Positions 7,582 to 15,315 of a stretch of DNA of 64,000 bases are shown piece after piece; the stretch's first letter is position 1, and every line of letters begins with the position of its first letter. The position numbers and the translations under genes were made by a program. The notes below the pieces were generated by a model that worked only from the letters and a program-made list of their open reading frames with translations, did not search any database and had not been told where the DNA came from. Source of the DNA: Alsobacter sp046349155. Its GTDB lineage: Bacteria; Pseudomonadota; Alphaproteobacteria; Rhizobiales; Beijerinckiaceae. Location of the stretch: positions 496,001 through 560,000 of the forward strand of contig JAXMCW010000004.1 in NCBI GenBank assembly GCA_046349155.1, written 5' to 3'.

Positions 7582-9405
7582 CTACTCGGCCGCCCTGTCC
7601 ACCGCCATGGCCGCGGCGCCGGCCTCGAACTGCAGGCGGGCGAGGCGGGCATAGAGGCCGCCGGCCGAGACGAGTGCGGCGTGCGTGCCTTCCTCGACGA
7701 TGCGTCCGCCGTCCATCACCAGGATGCGGTCGGCCTTGAGCACGGTCGCGAGCCGGTGCGCGATCACGATGGTGGTGCGCCCTTCCATCAGCCGGTCGAG
7801 CGCCGCCTGCACCAGCGTCTCGTTCTCCGCATCGAGCGCCGAGGTGGCCTCGTCGAGCAGGAGGATCGGGGCGTCGCGCAGGATGGCGCGGGCGATGGCG
7901 ATCCTCTGGCGCTGGCCCCCGGAGAGCGTCACCCCGCGCTCGCCGAGCCGGGTATCGTAGCCCTGCGGCAGGGAGGCGACGAACTCGTCGGCGGCGGCGA
8001 GGCGCGCGGCCGCGCGGATGTCGGCGTCGCTGGCGTCCGGCCGCCCGTAGCGCAGGTTCTCGGCGACGGTGGTGCCGAACACCACGGGATCCTGCGGCAC
8101 GAAGGCGATGCGCGAGCGCAGCGCGACGGGATCGACGGCCGTGGCCGGCACGCCGTCGACCAGCACCTGGCCCTGCTGCGGGTCGTAGAAGCGCAGGATG
8201 AGCTGCACCACCGTGCTCTTGCCGGCGCCGGAGGGGCCGACGATAGCGACGCGCTCGCCCTGCCGCACGGAGAGGCTGAAGCCGTCCAGCACCGGCGCAT
8301 CCGGCCGCGTGGGATAGGCGAAGGCCACGTCGTCGAAGGCGACGGTCCCGAGCGGGGGCTCCGGCAGGGGCCGCGGCGCGGCGGGCGCCTTGATGCGGGG
8401 CTCCACGGCGAGGATCTCGGCGATGCGCCCGGCCGCGCCCGCCGCCGCGCTCACCTCGCTCCAGACCTGCGAGAGCTCGCCCAGCGCGCCGGCCGCGAAG
8501 ACGGCGTAGAGCACGAACTGCGACAGGCGCCCGCCCGTGATGGTGCCGGCCAGCACGTCCTGCGCGCCGTACCAGAGCACGGCGACGACGCTGGCGAAGA
8601 TGAGGAAGATGGCCACCGCGGTCAGGATCGAGCGCGCGCGCGTCGCCGTCACCGAGGCGTCGAACGCGTCCTCGGCGGCGCGCGAGAACTCCTTCAGGGT
8701 CGTGCCCTCGGCCGTGAAGGCCTGCATCACCCGCGTCGCCCCGATCGCCTCCGTTGCGAAGGCGGAGGCGTCGGCGAGGCGGTCCTGCGCCCGGCGCGAG
8801 CGCTCGCGCACCGAGCGGCCGGACGCGACGAGCGGCAGCACGATGACGGGGATGGCGAGCAGGACGAGGCCGGAGAGCCGCGGGCTCGTCACCACCATCA
8901 TGGCCACCGCGCCCAGGAAGAGCACGAGGTTGCGCAGCGCGACGGAGGCGCTCGCCCCGAAAGCCGACTTGATCTGCGTGGTGTCGGCGGTCAGGCGGGA
9001 GACGATCTCGCCGGACTTCACCGTGTCGTAGAAGCCGGGATCGAGCCGCGTGAGATGCGAGAACACCGCCGTTCGCACGTCGGTCATGACGCGCTCGCCG
9101 AGCGTCATCACGAGGTAGTAGCGCAGCGAGCTCGCCAGCGCGAGAACGGCGACGACGAGGATCATCACCGAGAAGTAGCGGTCGATGAGCGCCACGCCCT
9201 CCGGCGAGAAGCCGAAGTCGACCATGCGGCGCACCGCGACGGGGATGGCGAGGGTCGCGGCCGAGGCTGCCACGAGCGCGACCAGCGCCGCCGCGATGCG
9301 GCCCTTGTAGCGCAGGGCGTAGGGGAGCAACGGCAGCAGCGCCTTCAGCGACGTGCGCTTGCGCTCCTTGCCTGGCGTGCTCTCGGGGGGGATCGAACCG
9401 CTCAT
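7582..9405 (-). CDS. ABC transporter, fused membrane and ATPase domains (MsbA/ABCB type)
   Basis: A 607-residue half-transporter. Six membrane helices occupy about residues 20-320. The ATPase domain holds Walker A GPSGAGKST, signature LSGGQRQR, Walker B ILLLDEATSALD and the H-loop IAHR. The layout is that of homodimeric exporters of the MsbA/lipid or drug class; the substrate cannot be read from the sequence. The ATG at 9405 has AGGACAGGA just upstream; an in-frame ATG at 9471 adds 22 Arg-rich residues with no similarity and is rejected. The gene is divergent from rpmE, with about 240 bases between. Confidence 0.92.
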   Translation of the reverse strand: MSGSIPPESTPGKERKRTSLKALLPLLPYALRYKGRIAAALVALVAASAATLAIPVAVRRMVDFGFSPEGVALIDRYFSVMILVVAVLALASSLRYYLVMTLGERVMTDVRTAVFSHLTRLDPGFYDTVKSGEIVSRLTADTTQIKSAFGASASVALRNLVLFLGAVAMMVVTSPRLSGLVLLAIPVIVLPLVASGRSVRERSRRAQDRLADASAFATEAIGATRVMQAFTAEGTTLKEFSRAAEDAFDASVTATRARSILTAVAIFLIFASVVAVLWYGAQDVLAGTITGGRLSQFVLYAVFAAGALGELSQVWSEVSAAAGAAGRIAEILAVEPRIKAPAAPRPLPEPPLGTVAFDDVAFAYPTRPDAPVLDGFSLSVRQGERVAIVGPSGAGKSTVVQLILRFYDPQQGQVLVDGVPATAVDPVALRSRIAFVPQDPVVFGTTVAENLRYGRPDASDADIRAAARLAAADEFVASLPQGYDTRLGERGVTLSGGQRQRIAIARAILRDAPILLLDEATSALDAENETLVQAALDRLMEGRTTIVIAHRLATVLKADRILVMDGGRIVEEGTHAALVSAGGLYARLARLQFEAGAAAMAVDRAAE

Positions 9406-9551
9406 GCCATCCTGTCCTGACTGACGGACCGTGCGTAGCGCTCTTGCGGCCCCGCGCCAAGTCCGGGCCAAGCCTGATGGCCCGCGACCTCGTGCAGCGC
9501 GTCGTCCTGTCCCGCCCGGACGCCGCCGCGATAGCGCCGCCGCGCTCCTCC

Positions 9552-9580
9552 TTGTCTGCCGCGCCGCTTTGCTCTATAGG
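9552..9580 (+). promoter_or_regulatory. Candidate sigma-70 promoter of rpmE
   Basis: TTGTCT, 17 bases, then TATAGG, about 65 bases upstream of the rpmE start codon. The -10 hexamer lies within the first of two direct copies of GCTCTATAG (9571-9579 and 9599-9607), the second being near or just past the expected transcription start. Confidence 0.55.
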
Positions 9581-9614
9581 GGCGCAACTTCTTCCAGGGC
9601 TCTATAGAGAAAAA

Positions 9615-9630
9615 GGGTCGCCGAGGCGAC
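9615..9630 (+). promoter_or_regulatory. Hairpin in the rpmE 5' leader
   Basis: A perfect inverted repeat GGTCGCC-GA-GGCGACC just upstream of the start codon region of rpmE. Ribosomal-protein genes are often self-controlled through such leader hairpins; that role is inferred here only from position. Confidence 0.45.
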
Positions 9631-9646
9631 CGCCGAGGATCTTGTC

Positions 9647-9877
9647 ATGAAGACCGACATCCACCCCGACTACCACACGATCAAGGTCGTCATGACCGAC
9701 GGCACGGAGTTCTTCACCCGCTCCACCTGGGGCAAGGAGGGCGACGTGATGCAGCTCGACATCGACTCGAAGTCGCATCCGGCGTGGACCGGCGGCCAGC
9801 AGCAGCTGATGGACCGCGGCGGCCGGCTGTCCCGCTTCAACAACAAGTTCGGCGGCTTCGGCCTCGGCAAGAAGTAA
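9647..9877 (+). CDS. rpmE: 50S ribosomal protein L31
   Basis: A 76-residue L31 with HPDYHTIKVVMTDG at the N-terminus and HPAWTGGQQ and RFNNKFGGFGL later. The zinc-binding Cys residues of the C+ type are missing, so this is a zinc-independent form, as in many Hyphomicrobiales. It sits in its own transcription unit with a clear promoter and terminator, and is followed by the convergent rcdA-like gene, a frequent arrangement in this order. Confidence 0.97.
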   Translation: MKTDIHPDYHTIKVVMTDGTEFFTRSTWGKEGDVMQLDIDSKSHPAWTGGQQQLMDRGGRLSRFNNKFGGFGLGKK

Positions 9878-9901
9878 GCCGAGCGGCCCTGCAGACGACG
9901 G

Positions 9902-9927
9902 AAACCCGGGTCCTGCCCGGGTTTTTT
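9902..9927 (+). terminator. Rho-independent terminator of rpmE
   Basis: An ACCCGGG / CCCGGGT stem with a short loop (TCCTG) is followed by a run of T, 25 bases past the rpmE stop. Confidence 0.85.
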
Positions 9928-10060
9928 CGTTCCTGTCGTCCGGATCGTGGACATGGGGACTGCCGCCTGGCACGGCCGGGCGGCGCGATCGCGCGGCGCG
10001 GGGCGCTCCTTCGGGGGCGAGCCCCATGGCCTGCGGCCCGCTCCGCGACTGCGCGGCTCG

Positions 10061-10579
10061 TCAGATCCCGAAGGCCTGGCTGAGCAGCCTGTGCTGCTGC
10101 GCGACGGGATTGACCTCCACGACGACCTCGGTGACCGGCCCGTCCATCAGCGCGTCGAGGTGGATGATGCGGTCCTGCAGGCGCAGCGAATGGGCGATGA
10201 GGTCGCGCAGCTCCTGCGGCAGGGTCTCGGCGGCCTCCTCGGTGAGGGTCGACGCCTGGTTGGCGAGCCGCACCTTCTCCTTCTGGACCTGAGCCTGCGC
10301 GGCGGTCAGCTCGCCCTCGGCCACCGCGCGCTGCAGCAGCAGCCACGATGCGACCTGCATGAGACGGGTCGTCAGCCTCATGCTTTCGCTGGCATAGGTC
10401 AGGGCGACCATCCTCGGAAGCCCCTTGGACTGGTCTCGCCCGGGCCCGTCGAGATAGGCGGCGGTGGCTTCGACGAGGCCCATGCCCTCCCGGAACAGGG
10501 CGCGAAAGGCGTCCGAGCTCACGAAGGAATCGGCAAAGGAATGGGGGACGGCGGAAGAACTGGATTTCATGTCACTCAT
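10061..10579 (-). CDS. rcdA: RcdA / DUF1465-family protein
   Basis: A 172-residue all-helical protein of the DUF1465 family, to which Caulobacter RcdA belongs (from memory of the family; not searched). RcdA is an adaptor that helps ClpXP degrade the cell-cycle regulator CtrA at the cell pole. Matching features are a helix with LTYASESMRLTTRLMQVASWLL and the LRLQDRIIHLD segment before a flexible tail. The ATG at 10579 is chosen; ATG 10570 is possible, and an extension to 10633 is unlikely. A CtrA-type box lies about 110 bases upstream, fitting CtrA control of rcdA. Confidence 0.8.
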   Translation of the reverse strand: MSDMKSSSSAVPHSFADSFVSSDAFRALFREGMGLVEATAAYLDGPGRDQSKGLPRMVALTYASESMRLTTRLMQVASWLLLQRAVAEGELTAAQAQVQKEKVRLANQASTLTEEAAETLPQELRDLIAHSLRLQDRIIHLDALMDGPVTEVVVEVNPVAQQHRLLSQAFGI

Positions 10580-10684
10580 CGTCGGTTGTCCCGCAGGCTC
10601 TTGCACGCGTGTCGTTCCGGTCCGCTCGTGCATTGCTCACAGCGAGTGGAGCAAAGCTAGCGCCAGCGCCCGCATCGCGCCTCG

Positions 10685-10705
10685 GTAACGTCTTGTTAAC
10701 GTTAA
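10685..10705. promoter_or_regulatory. CtrA-type binding site upstream of rcdA
   Basis: On the plus strand GTAA, seven bases, then TTAAC; on the minus strand TTAA, seven bases, then TTAC. This differs by one base from the CtrA consensus TTAA-N7-TTAAC. The overlapping palindrome TTAACGTTAA (10696-10705) gives extra half-sites. Confidence 0.5.
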
Positions 10706-10781
10706 TCGATCCGTCGGCTGTGGAAAGCCCCTCCCGGGGGGCGGGGGAAACCGGAGCGGGCCGCGGCCCCGAAAAGCAAAA

Positions 10782-10807
10782 AAAAGCCGCCTGTGGGGCG
10801 GCTTTCT
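10782..10807. terminator. Bidirectional terminator-like hairpin
   Basis: A-run, AAGCCGCC, short loop, GGCGGCTT, T-run. The symmetric A and T tracts let it act on either strand. On the minus strand it would stop transcripts coming from the DUF1192 gene before rcdA. Confidence 0.7.
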
Positions 10808-10986
10808 GGAGTTGGATTACAGGGAGGCGTCAAACAGAGTGGACCAAGGCCACTCACGATCCAGACAATTCTGGATACGTTGTTCATAAGCTCGAAAGCC
10901 TAACGAACCTTTAACTCAATCAAGTTACCGCGCCCCGAATCCCAAAACGGGCCGTCCGGCCCAAGGCCTTGTCGCGATTCGGAAAA

Positions 10987-11184
10987 TCACGACTTGAAGA
11001 AGCTGTCCGCGAGCCGGCGCGAGTCGAGCTTCGACGATCGCGCCTCCTCCAGCCGCGCGATTTCCGCCTGGAGCTGCGCGATCCGGTCCGCGAGTTCTTC
11101 GACCGAGAGCAGGGAGAGGTCCTGTCCCAGCACGTGGGCGGACGCCGCGCGCCGCGGCTGCTCTTCGAAAAAAGGATCCGACAT
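10987..11184 (-). CDS. DUF1192 small coiled-coil protein
   Basis: A 65-residue protein with one amphipathic helix (LSVEELADRIAQLQAEIARLEEAR, about residues 25-48, shown in part in the family as an EL-x2-RI-x2-L-x2-EI-x2-L pattern) and a basic tail ending in DSFFKS. This is the DUF1192 pattern, a conserved alphaproteobacterial family of unknown function usually found beside a quinone oxidoreductase gene, as here. A GGAGGA site precedes the ATG. It is divergent from the oxidoreductase gene with about 100 bases between. Confidence 0.85.
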   Translation of the reverse strand: MSDPFFEEQPRRAASAHVLGQDLSLLSVEELADRIAQLQAEIARLEEARSSKLDSRRLADSFFKS

Positions 11185-11286
11185 GGCATCGTCCTCCTTC
11201 GCAGGCCGTTGGTCCCCATCGGCCGGCAGGATAGCGGGCCGCGGCGCGGGCTCCAAGCGGCGGCGCATACGGGAGGGCGGTACGGC

Positions 11287-12285
11287 ATGACGGTCACGGC
11301 AGGGCAGGGCGAAACCATGCGGGCGATCGGCATCGAGCGGCCGGGAGGACCGGAGGTGCTGGTGGCGCAGGAGCGGCCGGTTCCCCGGCCCGGTCCGGGC
11401 GAGATCCTGGTGGCGGTCGCGGCCGCCGGCGTCAACCGGCCGGACGTCCTGCAGCGCCAGGGCGGCTATCCGCCGCCCCCCGGGGCGCCGGACATCCCCG
11501 GCCTCGAGATCGCCGGCACGGTCGCCGCGACCGGAGAGGACGTGTCGCGCTGGAAGCCGGGGGACGCCGTCTGCGCCCTCGTCGCCGGCGGCGGCTACGC
11601 CGCGTATTGCACGGTCCACGAGAGCAACGCACTGCCCACGCCAGCCGGATTCGACATGGTGTCGGCCGCGGCGCTGCCCGAGACCTTCTTCACGGTGTGG
11701 ACCAACGTCTTCGAGCGCGGCGGCCTGCAGGCGGGCGAGAGCGTCCTCGTGCATGGCGGCACCTCGGGCATCGGCACCACCGCCATCATGCTGGCCAAGG
11801 CCTTCGGCGCGACGGTGTTCACGACCGTGGGCTCGGCCGAAAAGGCGGAGGCGGCGCGCCGCCTCGGCGCCGACATCGCCGTCAACTACCGCGAGGAGGA
11901 CTTCGTCGCCGTGCTCAAGGCCGCGACGGACGGCAAGGGCGTGAACCTGATCCTCGACATGGTCGGCGGCGACTACATCGCGCGCAACTGGGAGGTCGCG
12001 GCCGTCAATGGCCGCATCGTGCAGATCGCCTTCCTGCACGGCGCCAAGGTCACGCTCGACTTCACCCGCCTCATGCTGAAGCGCCTCACCCATACGGGCT
12101 CCACGCTGCGCCCGCGGAGCGTCGCCGAGAAGGCCTCCATCGCCCGCGCGCTGGAGGAGAAGGTCTGGCCGCTGCTGTCGCAGGGCCGCATCCGCCCCGT
12201 CATCCACGCCACCTTCCCCTCGATCAGGCCGCGCAGGCCCATGCGCTCATGGAGTCGAGCGCCCATGTCGGCAAGATCGTGCTGA
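11287..12285 (+). CDS. NAD(P)H-quinone oxidoreductase (zeta-crystallin type), frameshifted C-terminus
   Basis: A medium-chain oxidoreductase without zinc sites that passes hydride from NAD(P)H to quinones. GVNRPDVLQRQGGYPPPPGAP, ALPETFFTVWTNVF and the nucleotide-binding HGGTSGIGTTA (about residues 158-168) are intact. The last part is not: after VIHATFP the open frame reads SIRPRRPM and ends at 12285, while the family ending (LDQAAQAHALMESSAHVGKIV) continues in another frame to a TAG at 12291-12293. Adding one C to the four-C run at 12216-12219 restores it. Either a sequencing or assembly error or a recent mutation explains this; only the last 22 residues are affected. Confidence 0.85.
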   Translation: MTVTAGQGETMRAIGIERPGGPEVLVAQERPVPRPGPGEILVAVAAAGVNRPDVLQRQGGYPPPPGAPDIPGLEIAGTVAATGEDVSRWKPGDAVCALVAGGGYAAYCTVHESNALPTPAGFDMVSAAALPETFFTVWTNVFERGGLQAGESVLVHGGTSGIGTTAIMLAKAFGATVFTTVGSAEKAEAARRLGADIAVNYREEDFVAVLKAATDGKGVNLILDMVGGDYIARNWEVAAVNGRIVQIAFLHGAKVTLDFTRLMLKRLTHTGSTLRPRSVAEKASIARALEEKVWPLLSQGRIRPVIHATFPSIRPRRPMRSWSRAPMSARSC

Positions 12286-12434
12286 AGGTCTAGGCGGATA
12301 TCCTCGCCCGGGTCGCCCCGCCGTCCTTGCGGGCGACGCGGAGCGACCGCATCCGCTCCCGGCGCGGATGCAAACATCGCCTGCGCCGCCCGTCCGGAAG
12401 CCCGGGGCCTGCGGCCAGAGGCCGAAACCGTCAA

Positions 12435-12463
12435 TTGCATCGCCGGGCGGAGCAGCCTATATA
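12435..12463 (+). promoter_or_regulatory. Candidate sigma-70 promoter of trcR
   Basis: TTGCAT, 17 bases, TATATA, about 110 bases upstream of the trcR start. The spacing is ideal and the -10 stands out in very GC-rich DNA. Confidence 0.6.
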
Positions 12464-12571
12464 GCGGGCAATCCCCGTTCAGTCAGGCGTCTGGGGGCTC
12501 CGGCCGAAAGGTCCGGTCGGGGCACGAGAGGCCATGCCTCGCGCCGACCCGTCCATGCAGAGGAGATCAGG

Positions 12572-13279
12572 ATGAGCACTGGACCGCTGATGCCGAAGGC
12601 GACCGCCGTCTGGCTCGTCGACAACACGTCGCTGACGTTCGACCAGGTCGCCGACTTCTGCAAACTGCACCCGCTCGAGGTGAAGGGCATCGCCGACGGC
12701 GAGGTCGCCGCAGGCATCAAGGGGCTCGACCCCGTCGTCGCCGGCCAGTTAACCCGCGAGGAGATCGAGCGGGCCGAGAAGGATCCGGGCTACCGGCTCA
12801 AGCTGGCCGTTTCGACGGTCCGCATCCCCGAGCAGAAGCGCAAGAAGGGTCCCCGCTATACCCCGCTCTCGCGCCGCCAGGACCGCCCCAACGCGATCCT
12901 CTGGCTGCTGCGCAACCATCCCGAGTTGAAGGACGCGCAGATCATGCGCCTCGTCGGCACCACCAAGACGACGATCCAGCAGATCCGCGACCGCACGCAC
13001 TGGAACGCCGCGACGCTCGCCCCGATGGATCCCGTGACGCTGGGCCTGTGCTCGCAGATCGACCTGGACTTCGAGGTCGCCCGCGCCGCCAAGGACCGCC
13101 CGGCGGTCGTGCAGGAGGAGGCCGACCAGACCTTGCTGCCGGCCGAGGTCACCACCGCGAAGGAGCCCGCCGCGCAGCCCTTCTCCAACCTCAACGCCCC
13201 GCGCCCCCGCGACGAGGAGGAGGCGATCGACGTCAACTCGGTCTTCGCCAAGCTCAAGCAGCTCAAGACGGGCGAGTGA
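12572..13279 (+). CDS. trcR: Cell-cycle transcriptional regulator TrcR (DUF1013)
   Basis: A 235-residue protein of the DUF1013 family, conserved in Alphaproteobacteria and described as the cell-cycle regulator TrcR. The N-terminal half (ATAVWLVDNTSLTFDQVADFC) and the central SRRQDRPNAILWLLRNHPELKDAQIMRLVGTTKTTI region, with a helix-turn-helix look (about residues 105-140), carry the family signature. The C-terminal third is acidic and variable. An AGGAGATCAGG site precedes the ATG. It has its own promoter and terminator and lies close to rcdA. Confidence 0.88.
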   Translation: MSTGPLMPKATAVWLVDNTSLTFDQVADFCKLHPLEVKGIADGEVAAGIKGLDPVVAGQLTREEIERAEKDPGYRLKLAVSTVRIPEQKRKKGPRYTPLSRRQDRPNAILWLLRNHPELKDAQIMRLVGTTKTTIQQIRDRTHWNAATLAPMDPVTLGLCSQIDLDFEVARAAKDRPAVVQEEADQTLLPAEVTTAKEPAAQPFSNLNAPRPRDEEEAIDVNSVFAKLKQLKTGE

Positions 13280-13325
13280 GGCCGGCGCCGCCGGTCCGCG
13301 GAAAACCGTTCCATCTCAAGCCGTT

Positions 13326-13350
13326 GGCCGGGCGAAAGCCCGGCCTTTTT
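13326..13350 (+). terminator. Rho-independent terminator of trcR
   Basis: GGCCGGGC, a GAAA tetraloop, GCCCGGCC, then TTTTT, 46 bases past the trcR stop. Confidence 0.9.
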
Positions 13351-13396
13351 CGTGCTCTGGCCCCGGCCGCGCCGCAGTTTGGCCATCCACGCTTCG

Positions 13397-13404
13397 TTAA
13401 CCAT
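13397..13404 (+). promoter_or_regulatory. TTAACCAT motif upstream of pal
   Basis: This octamer is known as an alternative CtrA recognition motif. It lies about 135 bases upstream of the pal start codon, beyond the trcR terminator. A single octamer can occur by chance. Confidence 0.3.
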
Positions 13405-13537
13405 GCAGGCAATCCCTCGAATGCCACAGGGGCGCGAAACCCTTCGGCAAGGTTGACGGAACCTTCGCTTAACTAAGCCGCTCTAACCCTCCGATGAGAC
13501 CGACGCGCCGGTTGTCCGGCCAACAAGGAGCATCACC

Positions 13538-14071
13538 ATGACGGCTTCCATCCGGGCCGCGAGCGGGCCGCATTTCATGCACGCGGCCAAGCTGGCCCTC
13601 GCCCTGACCGCGGCCCTGACGCTCGCGGCCTGCTCGTCCAACAAGGCGGCGGACGGGGCCGGCGGAGCGGGAGCCTATGGCGCCGGTGGAGCCGGGACCC
13701 CGGGTTCCGCGCAGGACTTCATCGTCAATGTCGGCGACCGCGTGTTCTTCGAGACGGATTCGACCGACCTCACGTCGACCGCCACCGCCACGCTCGACAA
13801 GCAGGCGCAGTGGCTGTCGCAATATCCGCGCTACGCGATCACCATCGAGGGTCACGCCGACGAGCGCGGCACCCGCGAGTACAACTTCGCCCTCGGCGCC
13901 CGCCGCGCGCAGGTGACACGCGACTACCTCGCCGCCAAGGGCGTCAATGCCGGCCGCATGAAGACGATCTCCTACGGCAAGGAACGCCCCGTGGCCGTCT
14001 GCGACGACATTTCCTGCTGGTCCCAGAACCGCCGTGCGGTGACGGTGCTCGGCGGCGGCGCGGGCTCCTGA
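13538..14071 (+). CDS. pal: Peptidoglycan-associated lipoprotein Pal
   Basis: A 177-residue outer-membrane lipoprotein. The lipobox LAAC places the acylated Cys at residue 32. A Gly/Ala linker is followed by an OmpA-like domain (about residues 58-175) with VFFETDSTDLT, IEGHADERGTREYNFALGARRA and a terminal QNRRAVTV, which bind peptidoglycan. Pal anchors the outer membrane with the Tol proteins during division. AAGGAG precedes the ATG. In many relatives tolQRAB stands directly upstream; here trcR does. Confidence 0.97.
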   Translation: MTASIRAASGPHFMHAAKLALALTAALTLAACSSNKAADGAGGAGAYGAGGAGTPGSAQDFIVNVGDRVFFETDSTDLTSTATATLDKQAQWLSQYPRYAITIEGHADERGTREYNFALGARRAQVTRDYLAAKGVNAGRMKTISYGKERPVAVCDDISCWSQNRRAVTVLGGGAGS

Positions 14072-14100
14072 GCCGCGCCACGACCCCTTCTGGCTGAACG

Positions 14101-14122
14101 CCGGCGCCCCTCGGGGCGCCGG
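14101..14122. other. Strong hairpin between pal and cpoB
   Basis: A perfect 10-bp inverted repeat CCGGCGCCCC-TC-GGGGCGCCGG, 30 bases after pal. There is no T-run, so it may only stabilise pal mRNA or reduce read-through. Confidence 0.7.
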
Positions 14123-14231
14123 TCGCGTTCGTGGCCCCGCCGGGGCTTCTTCGCAGGTGCGACATATTTTGGCCCGGCGGCCGTCCCATGCTAATGGCCC
14201 TGTCCGTCCCTCAGCAGGAACCTCCTCCGCC

Positions 14232-15305
14232 ATGCTCTTGCGTCTTGCCCGTGCGGCCGCCGCATCGACCTTCGGCCTTGCCGCGCTCGGCCTGCTTCTG
14301 GCCGCTCCCCTCCGCCCCGCCGCCGCGCAGGACGCGGCCGAGCTGCTGGTGCGGGTGAACAGGCTGGAGAACCAGGTCAGGGCCCTGTCGGGACAGATCG
14401 AGCAGCTGCAGTTCCAGAACAAGAAGCTCGAGGACCAGCTCACCAGGTTCCAGCAGGACGTGGAGTTCCGCTTCCAGGAGATGAAGGGCGGCGCCCGTCC
14501 CTCCGCCGGGGCGGCCCCCGCGCCCACGCCGGCCCCTACGGCCGGCAAGCCCCAGAAGCGCAGCGACGCCTTCGATCCCGGCGCGGACCCGGCCGCGCCC
14601 GGCGCCCCCCGCGCGCTGGGCAGCCTGCCGGGCGAGCCCCAGCCTGGCGCTTCGCAATCCGGCGCGCCCCAGGTCGTGGCGCGCGGCGGCGCCGCGGGCG
14701 ACATCGGCACGCTGCTCGAGGACGAGGCGGACGGCCCCATCGACCTCGAGGCCATGGGCAAGGCGCCCAAGGAGGTGCCGGCCGGCGCGCTGCCCGCGCC
14801 CGGCCTGCCGGCCCGCACGACCGCGGCGCTGCCCCCGCCGGCTCCCGGCTCGGTGCAGGGCCTGAACCCGAGGCCCGTTTCGCCGGCGGCCGCGCAGCCC
14901 TCGATCGCCGCCGCCGGCACCGGCAGCGCGCGCGACACCTACGATCTCGCCTATGGCCTCGTGCTGCAGCGCCAGTACGACCAGGCCGAGATGGCCTTCC
15001 GCCAGTTCCTGCAGACCCATCCGCGCGACAAGCTCGCCCCGGACGCCACCTACTGGCTGGGAGAGACCTATTACCGCCGGGGCCGCTATCCCGATGCGGT
15101 GGAGCAATACCTCAAGATCTACAAGACCTTCGGCTCCTCGCGCATCGCGCCCGACAGCATGCTGAAGCTCTCCCTCTCGCTGCGGGGCATGAACCAGCCG
15201 GAGCAGGCCTGCGCCACGCTGGCCGAGATCGGCCGCAAGTACCCGGAGGCCTCCTCCGAGGTGAAGGCCGGCGTGCAGCGCGAGCAGAAGCGCGGCAATT
15301 GCTGA
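14232..15305 (+). CDS. cpoB: Tol-Pal system protein CpoB (YbgF)
   Basis: A 357-residue periplasmic protein with a signal peptide (cleavage near AAAQD, about residue 34). A coiled coil (LLVRVNRLENQVRALSG, about residues 38-80), a long Pro/Ala-rich linker (80-235) and a C-terminal TPR domain (240-355) follow, with YDLAYGLVLQRQYDQAEMAFRQFL and YWLGETYYRRGRYPDAVEQYL. CpoB coordinates peptidoglycan synthesis with Tol-driven outer-membrane constriction. The ATG at 14232 gives a proper signal peptide; an earlier in-frame start at 14157 does not. Next to pal, as usual. Confidence 0.93.
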   Translation: MLLRLARAAAASTFGLAALGLLLAAPLRPAAAQDAAELLVRVNRLENQVRALSGQIEQLQFQNKKLEDQLTRFQQDVEFRFQEMKGGARPSAGAAPAPTPAPTAGKPQKRSDAFDPGADPAAPGAPRALGSLPGEPQPGASQSGAPQVVARGGAAGDIGTLLEDEADGPIDLEAMGKAPKEVPAGALPAPGLPARTTAALPPPAPGSVQGLNPRPVSPAAAQPSIAAAGTGSARDTYDLAYGLVLQRQYDQAEMAFRQFLQTHPRDKLAPDATYWLGETYYRRGRYPDAVEQYLKIYKTFGSSRIAPDSMLKLSLSLRGMNQPEQACATLAEIGRKYPEASSEVKAGVQREQKRGNC

Positions 15306-15315
15306 GGCCGCGCCC

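Larger units (their letters stand above)
10580..10986. other. Intergenic region between rcdA and the DUF1192 gene
   Basis: About 400 bases without a gene. It holds the upstream region of rcdA with a CtrA-like site, then a terminator-like hairpin, then an AT-richer stretch near 10,850-10,930 unlike the GC-rich surroundings. I see no RNA gene that I can name in the AT-richer part. Confidence 0.6.
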
